Shown piece by piece: positions 1 to 11,598 of a DNA stretch of 64,000 nt. Position 1 is the first letter of the stretch. Each line of letters starts with the position of its first letter. Location of the stretch: the NCBI GenBank assembly GCA_004369045.1, contig ML213512.1, positions 432,698 to 496,697 on the forward strand. Reading direction: 5' to 3'. Source of the DNA: Heliocybe sulcata (lineage: Eukaryota; Basidiomycota; Agaricomycetes; Gloeophyllales; Gloeophyllaceae). Below the pieces are notes generated by a model. It did not search any database and was not told the origin of the DNA. It saw nothing but the letters and a program-made list of their open reading frames with translations. A program made the translations under genes and the position numbers.

Positions 1-1357
1 CAGTATAACATACTTACAAGATGCCGTACTTCGCCTGATTATACTGTAACGTTGTGTGAATATACTGATAGCTGTAAGAGGGTACTGGACTCTACCCAAG
101 TGGGAGTCTCATGGGTGCTTAAGAGCTCCGGGTCCGCGGTCCATTCTGCAGGTATAGGTGTAGCCAGCCATCCTTCTGACGTCCCCACGACAGCACCGTG
201 TTCATCTTTAACCGTAACAGTGGCATTGGACGTTCCGCTTGTCGTTACCAATACATCGACGCTAACCTGGTCAGAGGGGATCAATCGCCTGACTATGCCA
301 GGCACGACCGTGGAAACCGTAGGGCCGGATATTTCGACCGTGTAAGGGGAATTAATGGAGGCATTCACAGAGAGAGCGCTGATCGGCAGCAGATTAGCAA
401 GAGTCACTTGCACGGCTTGTGGCCGAGTCTCGTTCACTTGCTCCCACCGGGTCGAGAACTGTGCCCGGCGGACGGATAGAACAGCATTGGTTGCAGAATC
501 CGGACTCAGTGTAGATGGCGTGATTGACACAGCAAAGATATGGAGGCGAGAGTCAGGGTCGGTGTCGGACGGCAACATGATACTTTCCACAGCGCTGCCA
601 GAAGGGACAGAGGCAGACCACTGGAATATAGACGTCGCATTCGAGTTCTTCGCCGAGGTTTGATTGATAAATGAATATGGGCTTGGAGGCAACATCAGCA
701 AACAGGCCTAGCAAGCATCAGAGGATACTAACGTATTAATCACTCCGACATTGATCTCTGGCCATCGCCACCACGCTTTGGCAGACACTTATGGGCCATT
801 ACACGAACTTCCTACGAAGCGAAATAGATTAAGACGTACTTTCTACCTCTTCGGTGGAGTTATCCACGAAATTGAAGATGAAACTCATGGGCGTATCAAC
901 TAGCAGACGGATACTTTAGTCGGTGACTTACAGCGAAAAAAACCGAGGTACCGTCGTTGCCATCCATAGCGTAGAGCATATGGATTTCATGGAGTACCGT
1001 AGGTTCCGGTAAAGCCAGTACCTGATTTCGAGTGACGATATTATCATTGCTCCCGCTGGTGTTGTTGCCCCAGGGTAACTCATACTAGACAGATCGGTCA
1101 GCAAATAAAACAAGTGAGCTCTGTATGCCCTTTACACTGATACCATCGTAATTCCACGCTCCGGTGGGCAGGAGGCTCACATCATAGCTTGACCCCAAGC
1201 CGTCAAAGTTGCCACCGGATCCATTCAAAGAAGTGGCTTGATTATTGAAAAGATCAGCGAGAGAAAGAGGAATAGACGTGAATGGCACAAGGCTGGCAGC
1301 CCGCGCGCCAGCAAAGATCAGTCCAAGCAAGACGACGCTGGAGCGTAACAGTTTCAT
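1..1357 (-). CDS. Secreted GH29 alpha-L-fucosidase, N-terminal part (runs off the left edge)
   Basis: Predicted to cleave terminal alpha-L-fucose from glycans outside the cell. The start at 1357 opens a classic signal peptide (MKLLRSSVVLLGLIFAGARA). The first exon (1136-1357) carries an FNN...NFDGLGSSYD...LPTG stretch, followed across a 51-nt intron by YELPWGN, which I associate with the N-terminal domain of fungal GH29 enzymes. Further exons follow, the longest within 39-701. A 52-nt intron (44-95) joins THETPTW to a tiny 26-nt exon (18-43) reading YNQAKYGIL. That matches the WYxxAKFGIFIHWG hallmark opening the GH29 barrel, so the catalytic aspartate and most of the barrel lie beyond the window. 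At least five short introns are needed and all keep the frame open. Seen: signal peptide, splice borders, hallmark. Family-based: enzyme class. The intron between the exons near 840-970 is the least certain join. Confidence 0.8.
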
Positions 1358-1395
1358 GCCGGAGTGCTTAAGAAAAGTTGCCCCTTGTTACCCCC

Positions 1396-1403
1396 TTATA
1401 TAT
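1396..1403 (-). promoter_or_regulatory. TATA-like box of the GH29 gene
   Basis: On the minus strand this reads ATATATAA and lies about 40 bp upstream of the fucosidase start codon, a plausible core-promoter position with a short 5' leader. Confidence 0.4.
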
Positions 1404-1805
1404 CTCACAAACACTTCCATCAGAAGGCCCCAAGGTCACTTGATAACATCGGGGGATAACATTACCATGTCGAAGGTGAAAGAGCTGAGCATGATCACGG
1501 ACAACCGCACACATCCCTAGAGGTCTTCTCGGGGGTTGTGTTCGGCCCGGTCGAAGCTTCTTCAGACCAGCACTCGTCGAAGTGACGTTATAGCGAAGTC
1601 GCGGGACACGGTTCTATACCAAGCGTTCAAGATTGCTGCATATGCTATTATCGTCCTATAAATGTGAGGCATCCTTAAATTCAGCTGACCATACCGAGCT
1701 ACGATTGCAGTGCTGCGCTCACCTACTATTACCACTACCATTAGGAGCGTCCCTTTCCACCCTGTCTGAGCGCCGAAACGAATTCGTGTCAAGCAGCGGC
1801 ATAGT
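1404..1805. other. Intergenic region, no gene seen
   Basis: Short open frames on both strands (for example 1562-1876 minus) lack family resemblance and convincing splice context. The stretch holds the fucosidase promoter and the 3' end of the F-box gene. Nothing else recognised. Confidence 0.5.
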
Positions 1806-4129
1806 TTACTCGTAGAAAAGAATAAATATCTTCCCCTCGCTGACGGAGAGGATAATCGACCCCTGACTCTGGTCAATATTGATCGTCTCCACGTTGTCGA
1901 GGTTCAGCTCTTCCGGTATCTCCAGTGTTCGCACTTCGCCCTCGACCTCTCTTCCCTTCATATCCATCTCCACCCCTTTCCCTTTCCTGACGTATCCGTT
2001 CCCAAAGACCCTACTCCCAGGACTTGCATGCCTGTTCTTATTCTTCGAGCTTGAGGGACGGTCCTCGATGGATGCAATAGGCGGGAACGAGACAAATCGC
2101 AGCCTCTTCGCCGGCAGAGGGTCGTCGTCCGGCACATACTCGATCCATGCAGCATGCCCGAAATCAACCGCCACTAGTGGCCTCCGTCTGCCCCCGAACA
2201 TCCCGTCCTCTTCCTCTTCGATCGCCTCCGGCACGCCGACCACCTCAAACGGCGTGCTCACGTACCACATCCTCATCATGTCGCTATGTGCGTAGTCGTC
2301 GTCCCCTCCTTCCATGGTCCGTGACTTGTATTGGTTATGTATGGATTGTTCTGATGACGATGATGATGCTTGACTTTCCGCAGGAACTTGGACAGACGCG
2401 TCGTCCAATGGGACTTTGAAGTAATGTTGAGTCAGGATATATGAATCTTGATGTGTGACGGGATCGTGAGATGCCAGCAGGACCACGGTACAGCTCAGTC
2501 TTGGGATGTCGGGCAGAGTAGGCCACCACTGTCGGACAAAGTGCGCAGATTCGGGGTACCATGGCGGGAAAGGGTAAGGGTTCAGCGTGTTAGGGTTAGC
2601 ATTATCTGGATTACCGTTGTCTACCAGGAGGATAACGCGTCAGCATGGGCTATAGTCAAAGGAGAGTAGATAGTAATGGCGTACCAGCATTTCCGTTAGC
2701 GTTTATCACGGGTATCATTACTGGCAGTGCGTCGCCTGCCGGTGCGTGTATCTGAATTTGTACCGTCACACCGGCGCCGTTGGCGTGCCCATGCCCGTTC
2801 ACATTCCCATTCCCGTTTGTTTGGTGTGTCAGGTCCAATGTGCCCTGATCGCTGTCAGACTCGGTCTCCACCTCCGCGTCTGTGAGCGGCTCCGGTATAG
2901 GGAACGCGAACGACTGGTTAATCGTATACACCGGTTCGACACGACTGCTGAGGAAGGGCACAAAGGAGGACGAGCGGTATACCGGATGAGCATGTTTCTG
3001 CAGAAGGGAGAGCGGGTAGAAGTGCTGGAAGGCGGACTCCGATTCTTCGGCGTGGATAACGATGCTTTGCTCGTAAAATATGCAGGACCAGTTCGAAGAA
3101 AATGACTGGGATATTAGCATTCGTTAGTGATCAGACATGACATGACTCAGACTTGACGACGCACGCATTCAATCCCAGTGTCGATGAAGACGTATTCCAG
3201 TTCGTCCCAATCCAAGAGAGTATATAGGCCGATCGAATTGGAGCTTGGGACCCAGACAAAGGCAGCCAGTAGCCTGGATATTGGGTCAAGGAGGAACACG
3301 TTCATTACTATCCCGATTGTCCGAAAACGTGTAACCTCGGAGAACTCGGGTATGTTCAATTTGGGGTCCCCTTCCCCTCTCGAGGGGAACTGGAGCTTCA
3401 TAAGCATAAACTCCATGATCCTTTCTTCCGCCCTGGAAGAGGACCCTCAGACGGTACTCATGTTGAGTAATCGATGTATTGGACTTACACGCCTTCCACG
3501 ACCTTAGCCATGGCAAAGTACACAGTCCTTTCCTCAAACTCTACACGACACTTCCACAACTCCCACCGCTCCTTAGGATCCCATTGGGCAAGCAGAACAT
3601 CGCGCTGAACGTCCCAGCATATCACTTTCCCACTTTTGGTAGCACAGAGCGTATAACTGGACGTGATCGGTGATAGCCAGTCCACTTCTTCACCCGGCGG
3701 GGCACTCACAATACGGTACCAACTTGTCCGATGTGAGCATTTACCCAGGACTTTGCAATCATCGTAGGGTGTGCATGTGGCAGGTTTCGGCGTTCGGGTT
3801 GTCCATGCACGTTCAAGCCGATCTGCTTTAACGACCGCAGAGACGAGCTGTTCTGTCGATAGATCGCATATCCGTTGGAACCCAAGCAAAGGGAGGGCAC
3901 GGCAGCGGCGTAACAGCCCGTAAGCTAAATTTCTGAATACCGGACGGGTCGCCACAAAGTCCTTCAGAGTCTTGCAGCACTAGATCGACGCATACCCTTG
4001 GTCAGCAGACATGCTAACGTAACGCGTCTTAAGACTGACCAACTGAAGAGCACAGACATCCCTTAGCTCCAGATGCAAAGCAATATTAAGAAGAAGGTCA
4101 TAGGGCAGCGTTTGCAGACTAATATCCAT
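1806..4129 (-). CDS. F-box protein with a probable beta-propeller-like C-terminal region
   Basis: Probable substrate-recognition subunit of an SCF ubiquitin ligase. The start at 4129 opens directly into an F-box (LQTLPYDLLLNIALHLELRD, then VCALQLVSLKT). A 36-nt-class intron joins ...LVSLKTRY to CCKTLKDFVATRPVFRNL, as is usual in the F-box tails of mushroom proteins. Downstream exons (about 3485-3965, 3147-3440, 2656-3110, 1806-2486) include SYTLCATKSGKVICWDVQ, resembling one propeller blade, followed by weakly conserved strands and a low-complexity segment (NGNGNVNGHGHANG) and a serine-rich stretch. The target is unknown. It is divergent from PAC1 with 163 bp between start codons, so the two probably share a promoter. 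F-box identification is good; the propeller is an inference from one blade-like motif; exact exon borders in the C-terminal half are approximate. Confidence 0.7.
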
Positions 4130-4292
4130 GAGCAGCAGCGACGGGAGAGAACCCAGATGCAGTCGGCCGTGGCCAGTGTGGCAGAACAAGCGCGTCCTCG
4201 TTCCTACCGCCCGGAAAGAGCATTTGTGGCCTGTTTGTGGCTACACCTCTCTGCACTTGATTGATCTGGCACTATAGCACTAACTTGCTAGG
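4130..4292. promoter_or_regulatory. Compact divergent promoter between the F-box gene and PAC1
   Basis: Only 163 bp separate the two start codons, so both promoters must be contained here or extend into the 5' ends of the genes. No clear TATA box was seen. Confidence 0.45.
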
Positions 4293-6001
4293 ATGTCATT
4301 GCTATCGGACAGGCATAAGGATGAACTGTGAGTACTTGAAATGTTCAGTGGTCGAATCGTTTGTTGAAAGTCGCGTCCGCAGCAACAAATCAATCATGGA
4401 GTACTTGCATTCACAGAACCATGCGCAGGCGCTCTCTGCATTCAAGGACGAGACGGGCTTGGAGTATGAGCCAGATCCCAAGTCAAAGTATGCTGGTCTG
4501 CTCGAGAAGAAGTGGATGAGCGTCATTCGGTTGCAGAAGAAGGTTTGTGTCTCAGCGAACTTCGATCAGCTGAAACCCACCCCGCTCGTGCTTAGATTAT
4601 GGACCTGGAAAACCGGAATTCTGCACTACAAGAAGAATTGAACTCTGCACCAGCACGACGCGTCAATTCATCCCAGAGCGACTGGTTGCCCCGCGCTCCC
4701 GCACGCTATACTCTTACCGGACACCGCTCTCCTATAACCCGAGTCGCCTTTCATCCACGCTTTTCCTTACTCGCATCAGCAAGCGAAGACGCAACCGTCA
4801 AGATTTGGGACTGGGAGACAGGCACGTTTGAGCGAACTTTGAAGGGACATACGCGGGAGGTCTGGGGAGTGGATTTCGATTCGAAGGGCAATTTGCTCGG
4901 TGCGTAACAGTGTTCAGCACAGCTACCATGTACTGATGCACCTTGCCAGCATCATGTTCCTCAGACCTGACCATTCGAGTGTGGGACACACAAGACTGGG
5001 AGAACCCTGGTTACAGCGGGAAGACGCTGCGCGGCCACGAACACACCGTGTCGACCATCCGCTTCGTGCCCGGCGACGATTTCCTAGTGAGCGCCAGCCG
5101 AGACAAGACGATCCGTGTATGGGAGGTAGCTACCGCGTGTGTTTCACCATTCCTCCTCCGCAGCGGCCTGCCTTACTGAAAAGCTACGCACAGTTTCTGC
5201 GTACGGACAATCACGGGGCATGATAGCTGGGTTCGGATGGTCGTGCCGTCGGTCGATGGCACGTTCTTCGGAAGCTGTTCAAACGATAATGTGCGCCTCC
5301 GTTTCAGATCTCCACACACTTTATGCTAAAGTGCATATGTAGACCGCGCGGATATGGGATGCGAAGTCGGGCGCGACCAAACAAGAGCTACGAGGGCATG
5401 AGCACAACGTCGAAGTCGTCACATTTGCACCTATAGCAGCGTACGCGGACCTCTGTACACTGGCCGGCTTGACAGTACGTCCCTTTTACTCTCTCTCTCT
5501 TTTAACACCTAAACCGTCTTCCAGAATGTACCGAAAACACCAGGAGCATACGTCGCTACTGGATCGCGTGATAAGACAATTAGGCTGTGGGATACGCAGA
5601 ACGGGCGGGAGCTCAAAGCCCTTGTACGTCCCTCTACCCGCTTTGATCTTGAGCTTCTTTTTTCTTTCTTTCTCTTCTATACTGGCGTGGCATGTCGTAT
5701 TTCCGCGCATTCTCTCCCGACCGAGCCTGACTCTTATTATTCGCAGGCTGGGCACAATGACTGGATCCGCGGACTCGAGTTCCATCCATCCGGCAAGTTC
5801 CTATTATCCGCATCAGACGACAAGACAGTGCGCGTATGGGAGCTATCAACTGGTCGCTGCATGAAAACGATAGAAGCACACTCGCACTTCGTCACGTGCA
5901 TTGCATGGGGCCCGCCCGACGCCTCCGCACCCGACGAGAAGCGCGTGAACGTCGTCGCGACAGGCAGCGTTGACCAAACAATCAGATTATGGATGCCGTA
6001 G
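4293..6001 (+). CDS. PAC1: Nuclear distribution protein PAC1/NudF (LIS1 homologue)
   Basis: LIS1-type regulator of cytoplasmic dynein, needed for nuclear migration along microtubules in hyphae. The start at 4293 gives [12 protein letters not shown], then across a 5' intron [17 protein letters not shown], the LisH dimerisation motif (about residues 9-40). A short coiled coil ([15 protein letters not shown]) follows, then seven WD40 repeats: for example [78 protein letters not shown], and the last [11 protein letters not shown] right before the stop. At least six short introns are present, all restoring the LIS1 reading frame (for example one donor inside VWEVATA|FCVRT). The order of domains and overall length match fungal PAC1. 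No breaks seen. Confidence 0.93.
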
Positions 6002-7029
6002 CCATACCTCACCCCGCCGTCGCATTGCTGTCGCCTGCTCTGTTTATATACTACGTCGACCATTGTGTCTACCCATCTCTCTGTCTTCGCGTCCCATAGA
6101 TCTCCTGCGCGTCTGTTCACCGGGTCACCCTCATTACAAGCTCCCTCCGGCATTTTTATATCCTTCTCTTTCGATATACCAGCTGCATGTCATTTGTAAT
6201 AAGTATTTTATGTTCTGCCGCGGTTCATGGCTCGCGCAAGGTACATCATCAAGGGCTGGAGATCCTAGCCCTAATTTTAAGGAATAAACGTGGACCCACA
6301 ACTCGAGTAGACCTTTGCTTGCCATATGATGGTAAGAGGGTGCCGAAAGGCAATCCGTCGTCGTCTTCCTGCCTGTGAAAAGATCAGCGGATCATAACAG
6401 TCCATAACTATACCCTCCAACAATGTTGTCGCTCTGACACCTTCCCCATTGACACTGCCCTGCCCTTATTCTCTCTTTCGTTTTTCCTATCAGCGGATTG
6501 GAACGGATACAACACCTACGAGGCTCGAGAGCAAGCAGGGATATATCGACTACTCTTGCGTGCCAGACCGGCCTGGAGTCGGTCGCAGTCTTAGAGACGT
6601 TCACGATTTGTTCTCTTGCACATCGACGAGGCGGCACCGACCTTGGCAGTCAACAAAATACTGTCCCGTTCTCTGCTATCGCGGTCTTACGGCGTATATG
6701 CGGGTCATGCGAGATGAAGGAGGATATATACAAGACTACTCACGCTCAAGATCCAGTTCTTGCTCAACCGGAGCCTACAGGCTACCGGAGCGTGGCGCCC
6801 GCTATTCCTTTCCACTCTACTATACAGAAAGATACGTTGAACCCATTATCGGTATAGAAACACTGTGAGTTCAGCACTAAATATTGCACAGAGAGACATC
6901 AAGAAGCACTCGTAGACGTCGCCGACAGCAGCCACCACGAAGACTCGCTACTTCCATGCGCGGCACAATGTCCATGGATAGGTCTTGAGCTTGAACTCGA
7001 GCAAATACGCATGTTATTCGTACACAGAG
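6002..7029. other. Intergenic region, no gene supported
   Basis: Contains the PAC1 3' end and the 3' flank of the next minus-strand gene. Overlapping open frames at 6449-6868 have no recognisable domain, no splice-linked partner and unlikely composition, so I do not call them genes. Confidence 0.5.
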
Positions 7030-8492
7030 TTATCGAGTCGTGCTTGCCCTGGAGGCGACCTGCTTGTCGTCACCCGCTGCCCTATGCCTCCTAGCCCGCT
7101 TCTTTGGTGGCGTCGGAAGCGTCGAGGCAAGGAGGAGCGAGGTCAAGGCAACCTTCGCTTTTAGAATAACATCCTGGGTCCGTTGACTACCATCCTCCAT
7201 AGTTACTGTCTCGGCGCGCGACAGCCCTAATTCCGTCGTGCAAAGTACTTGTGAACCGTCCGGGTTGTCTTGGTATTCTGATGGGTCCACTCCGTCCTCC
7301 TGCATCCATTGGCCATTGAACGCTTCGTCCTCATGTGCCTCTAATACTGTGAAATCACAGGATGTGATATTCTCCCCGATTACTTCCCGTATGCGCAGAG
7401 CAAATCGGATAATGTCGCGCAGCTTGTCTTGGACGGTATGGTCAATCAAGGACTGCAGCTCCTTGTCGCTTACACAGCCCGTCGGTCTGAAAAGGTGCCC
7501 GACATCTGTTGATGCCCTCGAAAGGTACCATCCAACTTCGCCTCCAACTTCGCCCGTCCTCTCCCGCAAATGCTGGCGGCTCAAAGAGCGCCAGCGACCC
7601 GCGACAGCCTGTGGTTCTATGGTCGGTAGCATCAATCGCTGCCTGGGTATATGAAGGTGCCATACTGACCGTATTCGGCGATGTGTTGATACAGTCCCCT
7701 GTATTCCTCACGAGTATGCTCTGCATTTTCGGACATTTGGCACGGCCAGCCGTTGATGATGAGGCTGCACCAATAGCAGATTACCCCTTGAATCATACTC
7801 TGCAAGATGGATGAATCATTCGCAGTGCCCAAGGCTCGAGCAGAGTCTGGTGTCAACCAGGCTATGTCTCTGTCTTGGGCCTGCATCGCTTCCGCCACTC
7901 CATACTCCGTTCTGCGACGGAAGTCAAGCAGATCAGCCAGCGTCGCAGCGGACTGGAAGATGTCGGTGTTCAGATCCGTCATCATGCTTTTGATCTCCGT
8001 GACTGATACCGTGTCCGTCTTCGTGAGGAATGTGTGGGCGACACGAAGCTCCGCCGAACGAGCTTGTAGCAATTGCCTCTGATCCTCAAATTGTCTTGCT
8101 AATGCACGATAGCGCGCCTCGAGCCTCTGGATGCTGTGATCCCGCGCCGAAAGGTCCGCCTTCAAGTGCCCGATAACGTCTTCCGTTGCCTGCGCCGACT
8201 GGATATGTTCAGCTTCGACTTGGCTCGCTCTGCGCCTCTCCTGCTCCAACATCTCCCTGCTTTCTTGAAGGGCTCTTGACGACTCCGCTGGATCGCCAGA
8301 AACCTCTCTTCGTATATAGCGCTTCCCGACATGGGATACCGATTCTTCATCCGTGGCGTCACGTCCTCCACGATCCGAGGAGACCTTCAGCGTCCTCATG
8401 ACAGCCATGAAGATCGGCCAAAGAGCTTGGAGGACGCGGTGAGCTCCAGCTCTCAGCATTCTGGGACATGCCCGGATTCCTAGCACATCCAT
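7030..8492 (-). CDS. CC-family coiled-coil protein, copy 1 (function unknown)
   Basis: Member of a four-copy paralogue family in this window. The start at 8492 opens a short N-terminal segment with a hydrophobic/amphipathic patch (VLQALWPIFMAVMRTL), then an acidic-basic coiled coil (about residues 75-155), then the family core AEL-VAHTFLTKTDTVSVTEIKSMM-DLNTDIFQSAATLADLLD, and a W/C-rich helix ending NGWP. A 55-nt intron in the codon before PQAVAGRWRSL joins the second exon. This carries the conserved C-terminal half: GCV, IIRFALRIREVIGENITSCD, VLCTTELGL and KAKVALTSLLLAS. It ends in a basic tail (PPKKRARRHR) that could be nuclear-localising. No known domain recognised. Its likely head-to-head partner, the Hsp70-like gene at 18178, is separated from it by accessory DNA. 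Confidence 0.72.
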
Positions 8493-8539
8493 GAAGATGA
8501 TACAGGACGAAAAGCCTGCTGTACGTATATAAAGTGAGG

Positions 8540-9920
8540 CAACCCTGATTTCGGGGACAAATCGATCCTCGAGTGGACCCCGAGGTACATGGGAGACTTC
8601 ACAATTCGATTTGCCAATCTGATTTGTCCCAGCGCAAGTTGATTTGGGCTAATTTGCCGTGATTTGTGCTGATTTGTGACTGACACGCCCAAATTAAGCA
8701 CTGAGGCGACAACTTGATTTGCGCGCCGCTTTAGGCTCCCTCGACACTGGGCAGCTGATTTGTCTCTTACGCTGCCATCCTTCCACAGCAAGGATGGCCG
8801 CCTTGGCTTTAGAATAGTGAGTTGCACGCATACACCTGATGTCACGCTTTACCGTTGTGCCACCGTCTCTGCAGTCGGCATTTTTTTGGTTGACCTGCGA
8901 CGCTTAAGTTGATCTGATTTGCCCCAGCCCCGCAAATTAACAGAAATTAACTTGTATGACACTCTCACTCGGCCCATTTCAAAGCATATCTATGTCTGCT
9001 GTATACCTAGAGGATGCCCGGTATGCAGCAAGCTATAAATGGTGGCAGTGACCATCGCGCATCCCGACCTCTGCTTCGCTCCTTCCCGGACTTGGATGCC
9101 TCCACTGCAGCTTGCCGTAGTACTTCACAGTGTGCGGTGTTCCGAGCTTCATGCTGGCAATAACCAGTCCGGCACCGAAGCAAATTTCATACCTGATGTA
9201 CAACAATCTCTGCCTCTATGTCATCGTGTACCTTTTATGAATAAGCCAGCGAACACAGAAGCACCTAATTAACTTGGTTTGTACCAATGCCAGATCAGTT
9301 CCCAGACGCGCCAAATTGATTTGCGCCCACGTAACACAGATTTGGGCGGCGCGCCAACTTGATTTGCGACTCGACAACTTGATTTGCGAACCGACAACTT
9401 GATTTGCGGTGCAGCACCTTGATTTCTACCCGGTGAATTTCCTGCCCTCCAGCACAACCACTATCTGGAATGATATTCGCAATACTTAAGTGTACCGTCC
9501 GTAGTTGTCCCGGGCACCTCCAAGGAGCATAATTAGTGGAGGTTGACACTGCGGTACCAATGTTGGCCTGGCGGCTCTCCGCCACTTCTTCGCGTGAGTT
9601 GATATTGTAACTCCGCCCGCGCTTCGGCTCAGCATCTCTCGGGTGAGTCCGAGCTTGCACTTGTTTGGACAAATCAACTAAGTTTGTCGTGGCACAATGC
9701 AGCATACTGTACGGAAGCCGGAAACGACTGAAGACGATGGGCACACATACGGCATGAGGGTTGAGAGGTTGCGCGCAGTGGACACAAGGAGCGTTCGTGG
9801 GATGGGCGCCGGGAATGCTCGCAAATCAGCGCAAATCAAAAAATCAAATCGCCCAAACCAGGCAAATCAGCCATACAAATATATGAGGGAAAAATCAGCC
9901 AAATTAATTTGGCACATTAA
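8540..9920. repeat. GATTTG/CAAATC motif-rich repeat element (probable non-autonomous element)
   Basis: About 15 plus-strand copies of GATTTG-type motifs (often CTTGATTTGCG or CTGATTTGTC) fall in 8598-8925 and 9316-9425. The complementary CAAATC motif then dominates at 9660 and in a cluster at 9826-9905. This polarity switch gives the element a loosely palindromic organisation, as in subterminal motif arrays of some DNA transposons. No credible protein is encoded. The ends are not defined: no clear terminal inverted repeat or target duplication was found. It sits directly upstream of CC copy 1. Classification as a non-autonomous DNA transposon is an inference. Confidence 0.5.
9355..9425 (+). 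repeat. Tandem 20-bp repeat, 3.5 copies
   Basis: Three consecutive 20-bp units beginning CAACTTGATTTGCG at 9355, 9375 and 9395, plus a partial unit from 9415 (CACCTTGATTT). Only the last six bases of each unit vary. It is a local amplification of the GATTTG motif of the surrounding element. Confidence 0.85.
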
Positions 9921-11598
9921 TGCTGCAAGTCTGGGTACATGGCTGGTCAAACACGTGGCCAGTCACTATTCTGGTTCTGGGACAACGGAAAGTATCCACT
10001 ATCATGGCTTCATTCAGTGCAGCTGCTTCAGTCTGATAAGAGCCTCGACATACGTGATGTCAGAATCCACATACAGGTCTCCTTGGTGGAAATCTCGCAT
10101 TCAATCCGTATCCAGGCATGGTCCATCGAAGCCCAATACAAGTACAGGTACTATGAGTGTTCGTCATGATGATGAAGCGGCGGCGTCACGGGCATGCTCA
10201 GCCTGACTGTTTATTGGGGGAGCTTGCTCCCCCTTTTGTTACGCTAGGGGAGGCCAAAATCGTTAGTGCCGGCCAACCCTAGCCTAAGGTTAGAACCACG
10301 TGGCATGCCCGCTTTCAGTGGGCTGCGTTCCCGCGCGCGGCGCGACCAGCCCAGCTACGTGGCGTATCCGGGCTTCACTCCGGAGCCCCGAAATCATGCA
10401 AGTAATTAGCTCTTGTGTATTGTCCCTACTGGCACTACCTCTGAAATTAAGCAGCTCTTGAGCCACTGTCAGCTTGGGCAGGTCTGAGCATTGAGTTCCT
10501 TTAAGACTGGCTAAGTACTGAGTTCTCCTTGGGACTTGAAATACATCAATGAAAGTCAGATATTCTGCCAGAAAATGCCAGAGGGAGGATTATCCATAGA
10601 ATGCTATGCTAAAGTGTAGTAATAAAATGGTTCTCTGCAATAAAATAAAATAAAAAGATTACCAGCTGTTCAACAAAAGACCCAGTATTTCTGACACTTT
10701 CAATTAGAGGATCTGTCTCAATCTGAGGGTTTAATCATACACCATTGCCAAGACTGAAAAATCCTTATGGTGGAAATTGGGGAGTTGCTTGCAGAGTCAG
10801 TTGAAATTGCTGGGCAAAAAAACACACTTGAAGAATTATACTGTAGAGATTCAGGAAGTGCATTAGATGCAGAGATAATTAATGCATACCCACTGCACCA
10901 CATGGTTCAATGTCAGCCAAATTTAACTCACGTGAAGCAAACAGAGGCCATCCAGCCGAGCTGCAGCCCTCAAAGTTTTCCTCTATTCCAGTACTATGGC
11001 ACATATACTGTGCAAAAGTCCCGGCAGAAAACCACGTCATTTCACGACAGGTCGGTCAAATATTTACACATCTTATGCACCCACGTTGTGCGTTTTGGCA
11101 ACAGGTTTTCATGCTAACACGCTGTGCCTCACCTTCGTGCGCTCCGCATGTTTGCCTCTCTGACATAAACCACATGTAGCGACGGACAAAATATCACGCA
11201 TCTTGGTATACCCCAAATTTATGCATGTCTAGCTTACTGGATTTAGACATGTTGTGCTAGCACTTACACTGTGCAGGTGGGTTCTTCAAAAATGTGGCAT
11301 GTTGCTCTCCACATTACGGTCTCAGCCGCCGCGTTGCATGTGTGACAGGTAACCATGTCACAGTACCTTCGGTCATAAAGAATGCTGGCCGGGACCCCTT
11401 CGGAAGTTATTCTAAGGTCCAAAAAGTACACCACGATTTTCAAACAGTATGTTAGAGCATATCTGCGAAAAGAAATTGAGCGTCAGATGTTTTCTTCTCA
11501 TTCGTAGCACACATCTTTAATTCCAGTGACGGAAGCGGGCAGTGGCTGTGTCGTCCCAATAAGGTATGTCATGCCACGACTGATCCACTCGGAAGCTC
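9921..11598. other. Accessory intergenic DNA with a hairpin and an AT-rich island
   Basis: No gene supported. It holds a strong hairpin at 10216-10233, a GC-rich block at about 10300-10400, and an AT-rich block at about 10540-10900 with AAATAAAATAAAATAAAA near 10640, unlike the GC-richer surroundings. An open frame at 10767-11117 has no recognisable similarity. The mosaic composition suggests stacked old insertions. Confidence 0.4.
10216..10233. repeat. Perfect 8-bp hairpin GGGGGAGC/GCTCCCCC
   Basis: Two perfect 8-base arms with a TT loop, followed by TTTTGTT. In this eukaryotic context it is more likely part of a mobile-element terminus than a terminator. Confidence 0.6.

Noticed and set aside
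6449-6868. Long overlapping plus-strand open frames
   Set aside because: No domain, no splice-linked exons, and two overlapping frames of equal length; likely chance.
9355-9425. Short regular repeats resembling a CRISPR array
   Set aside because: The 20-bp units are directly adjacent with no spacers, only 3.5 copies, in a eukaryotic genome; it is a tandem repeat inside the GATTTG element.
10216-10240. Hairpin followed by a T-run, like a bacterial rho-independent terminator
   Set aside because: All surrounding genes are spliced eukaryotic genes and no transcript ends here; a transposon-related hairpin is more likely.
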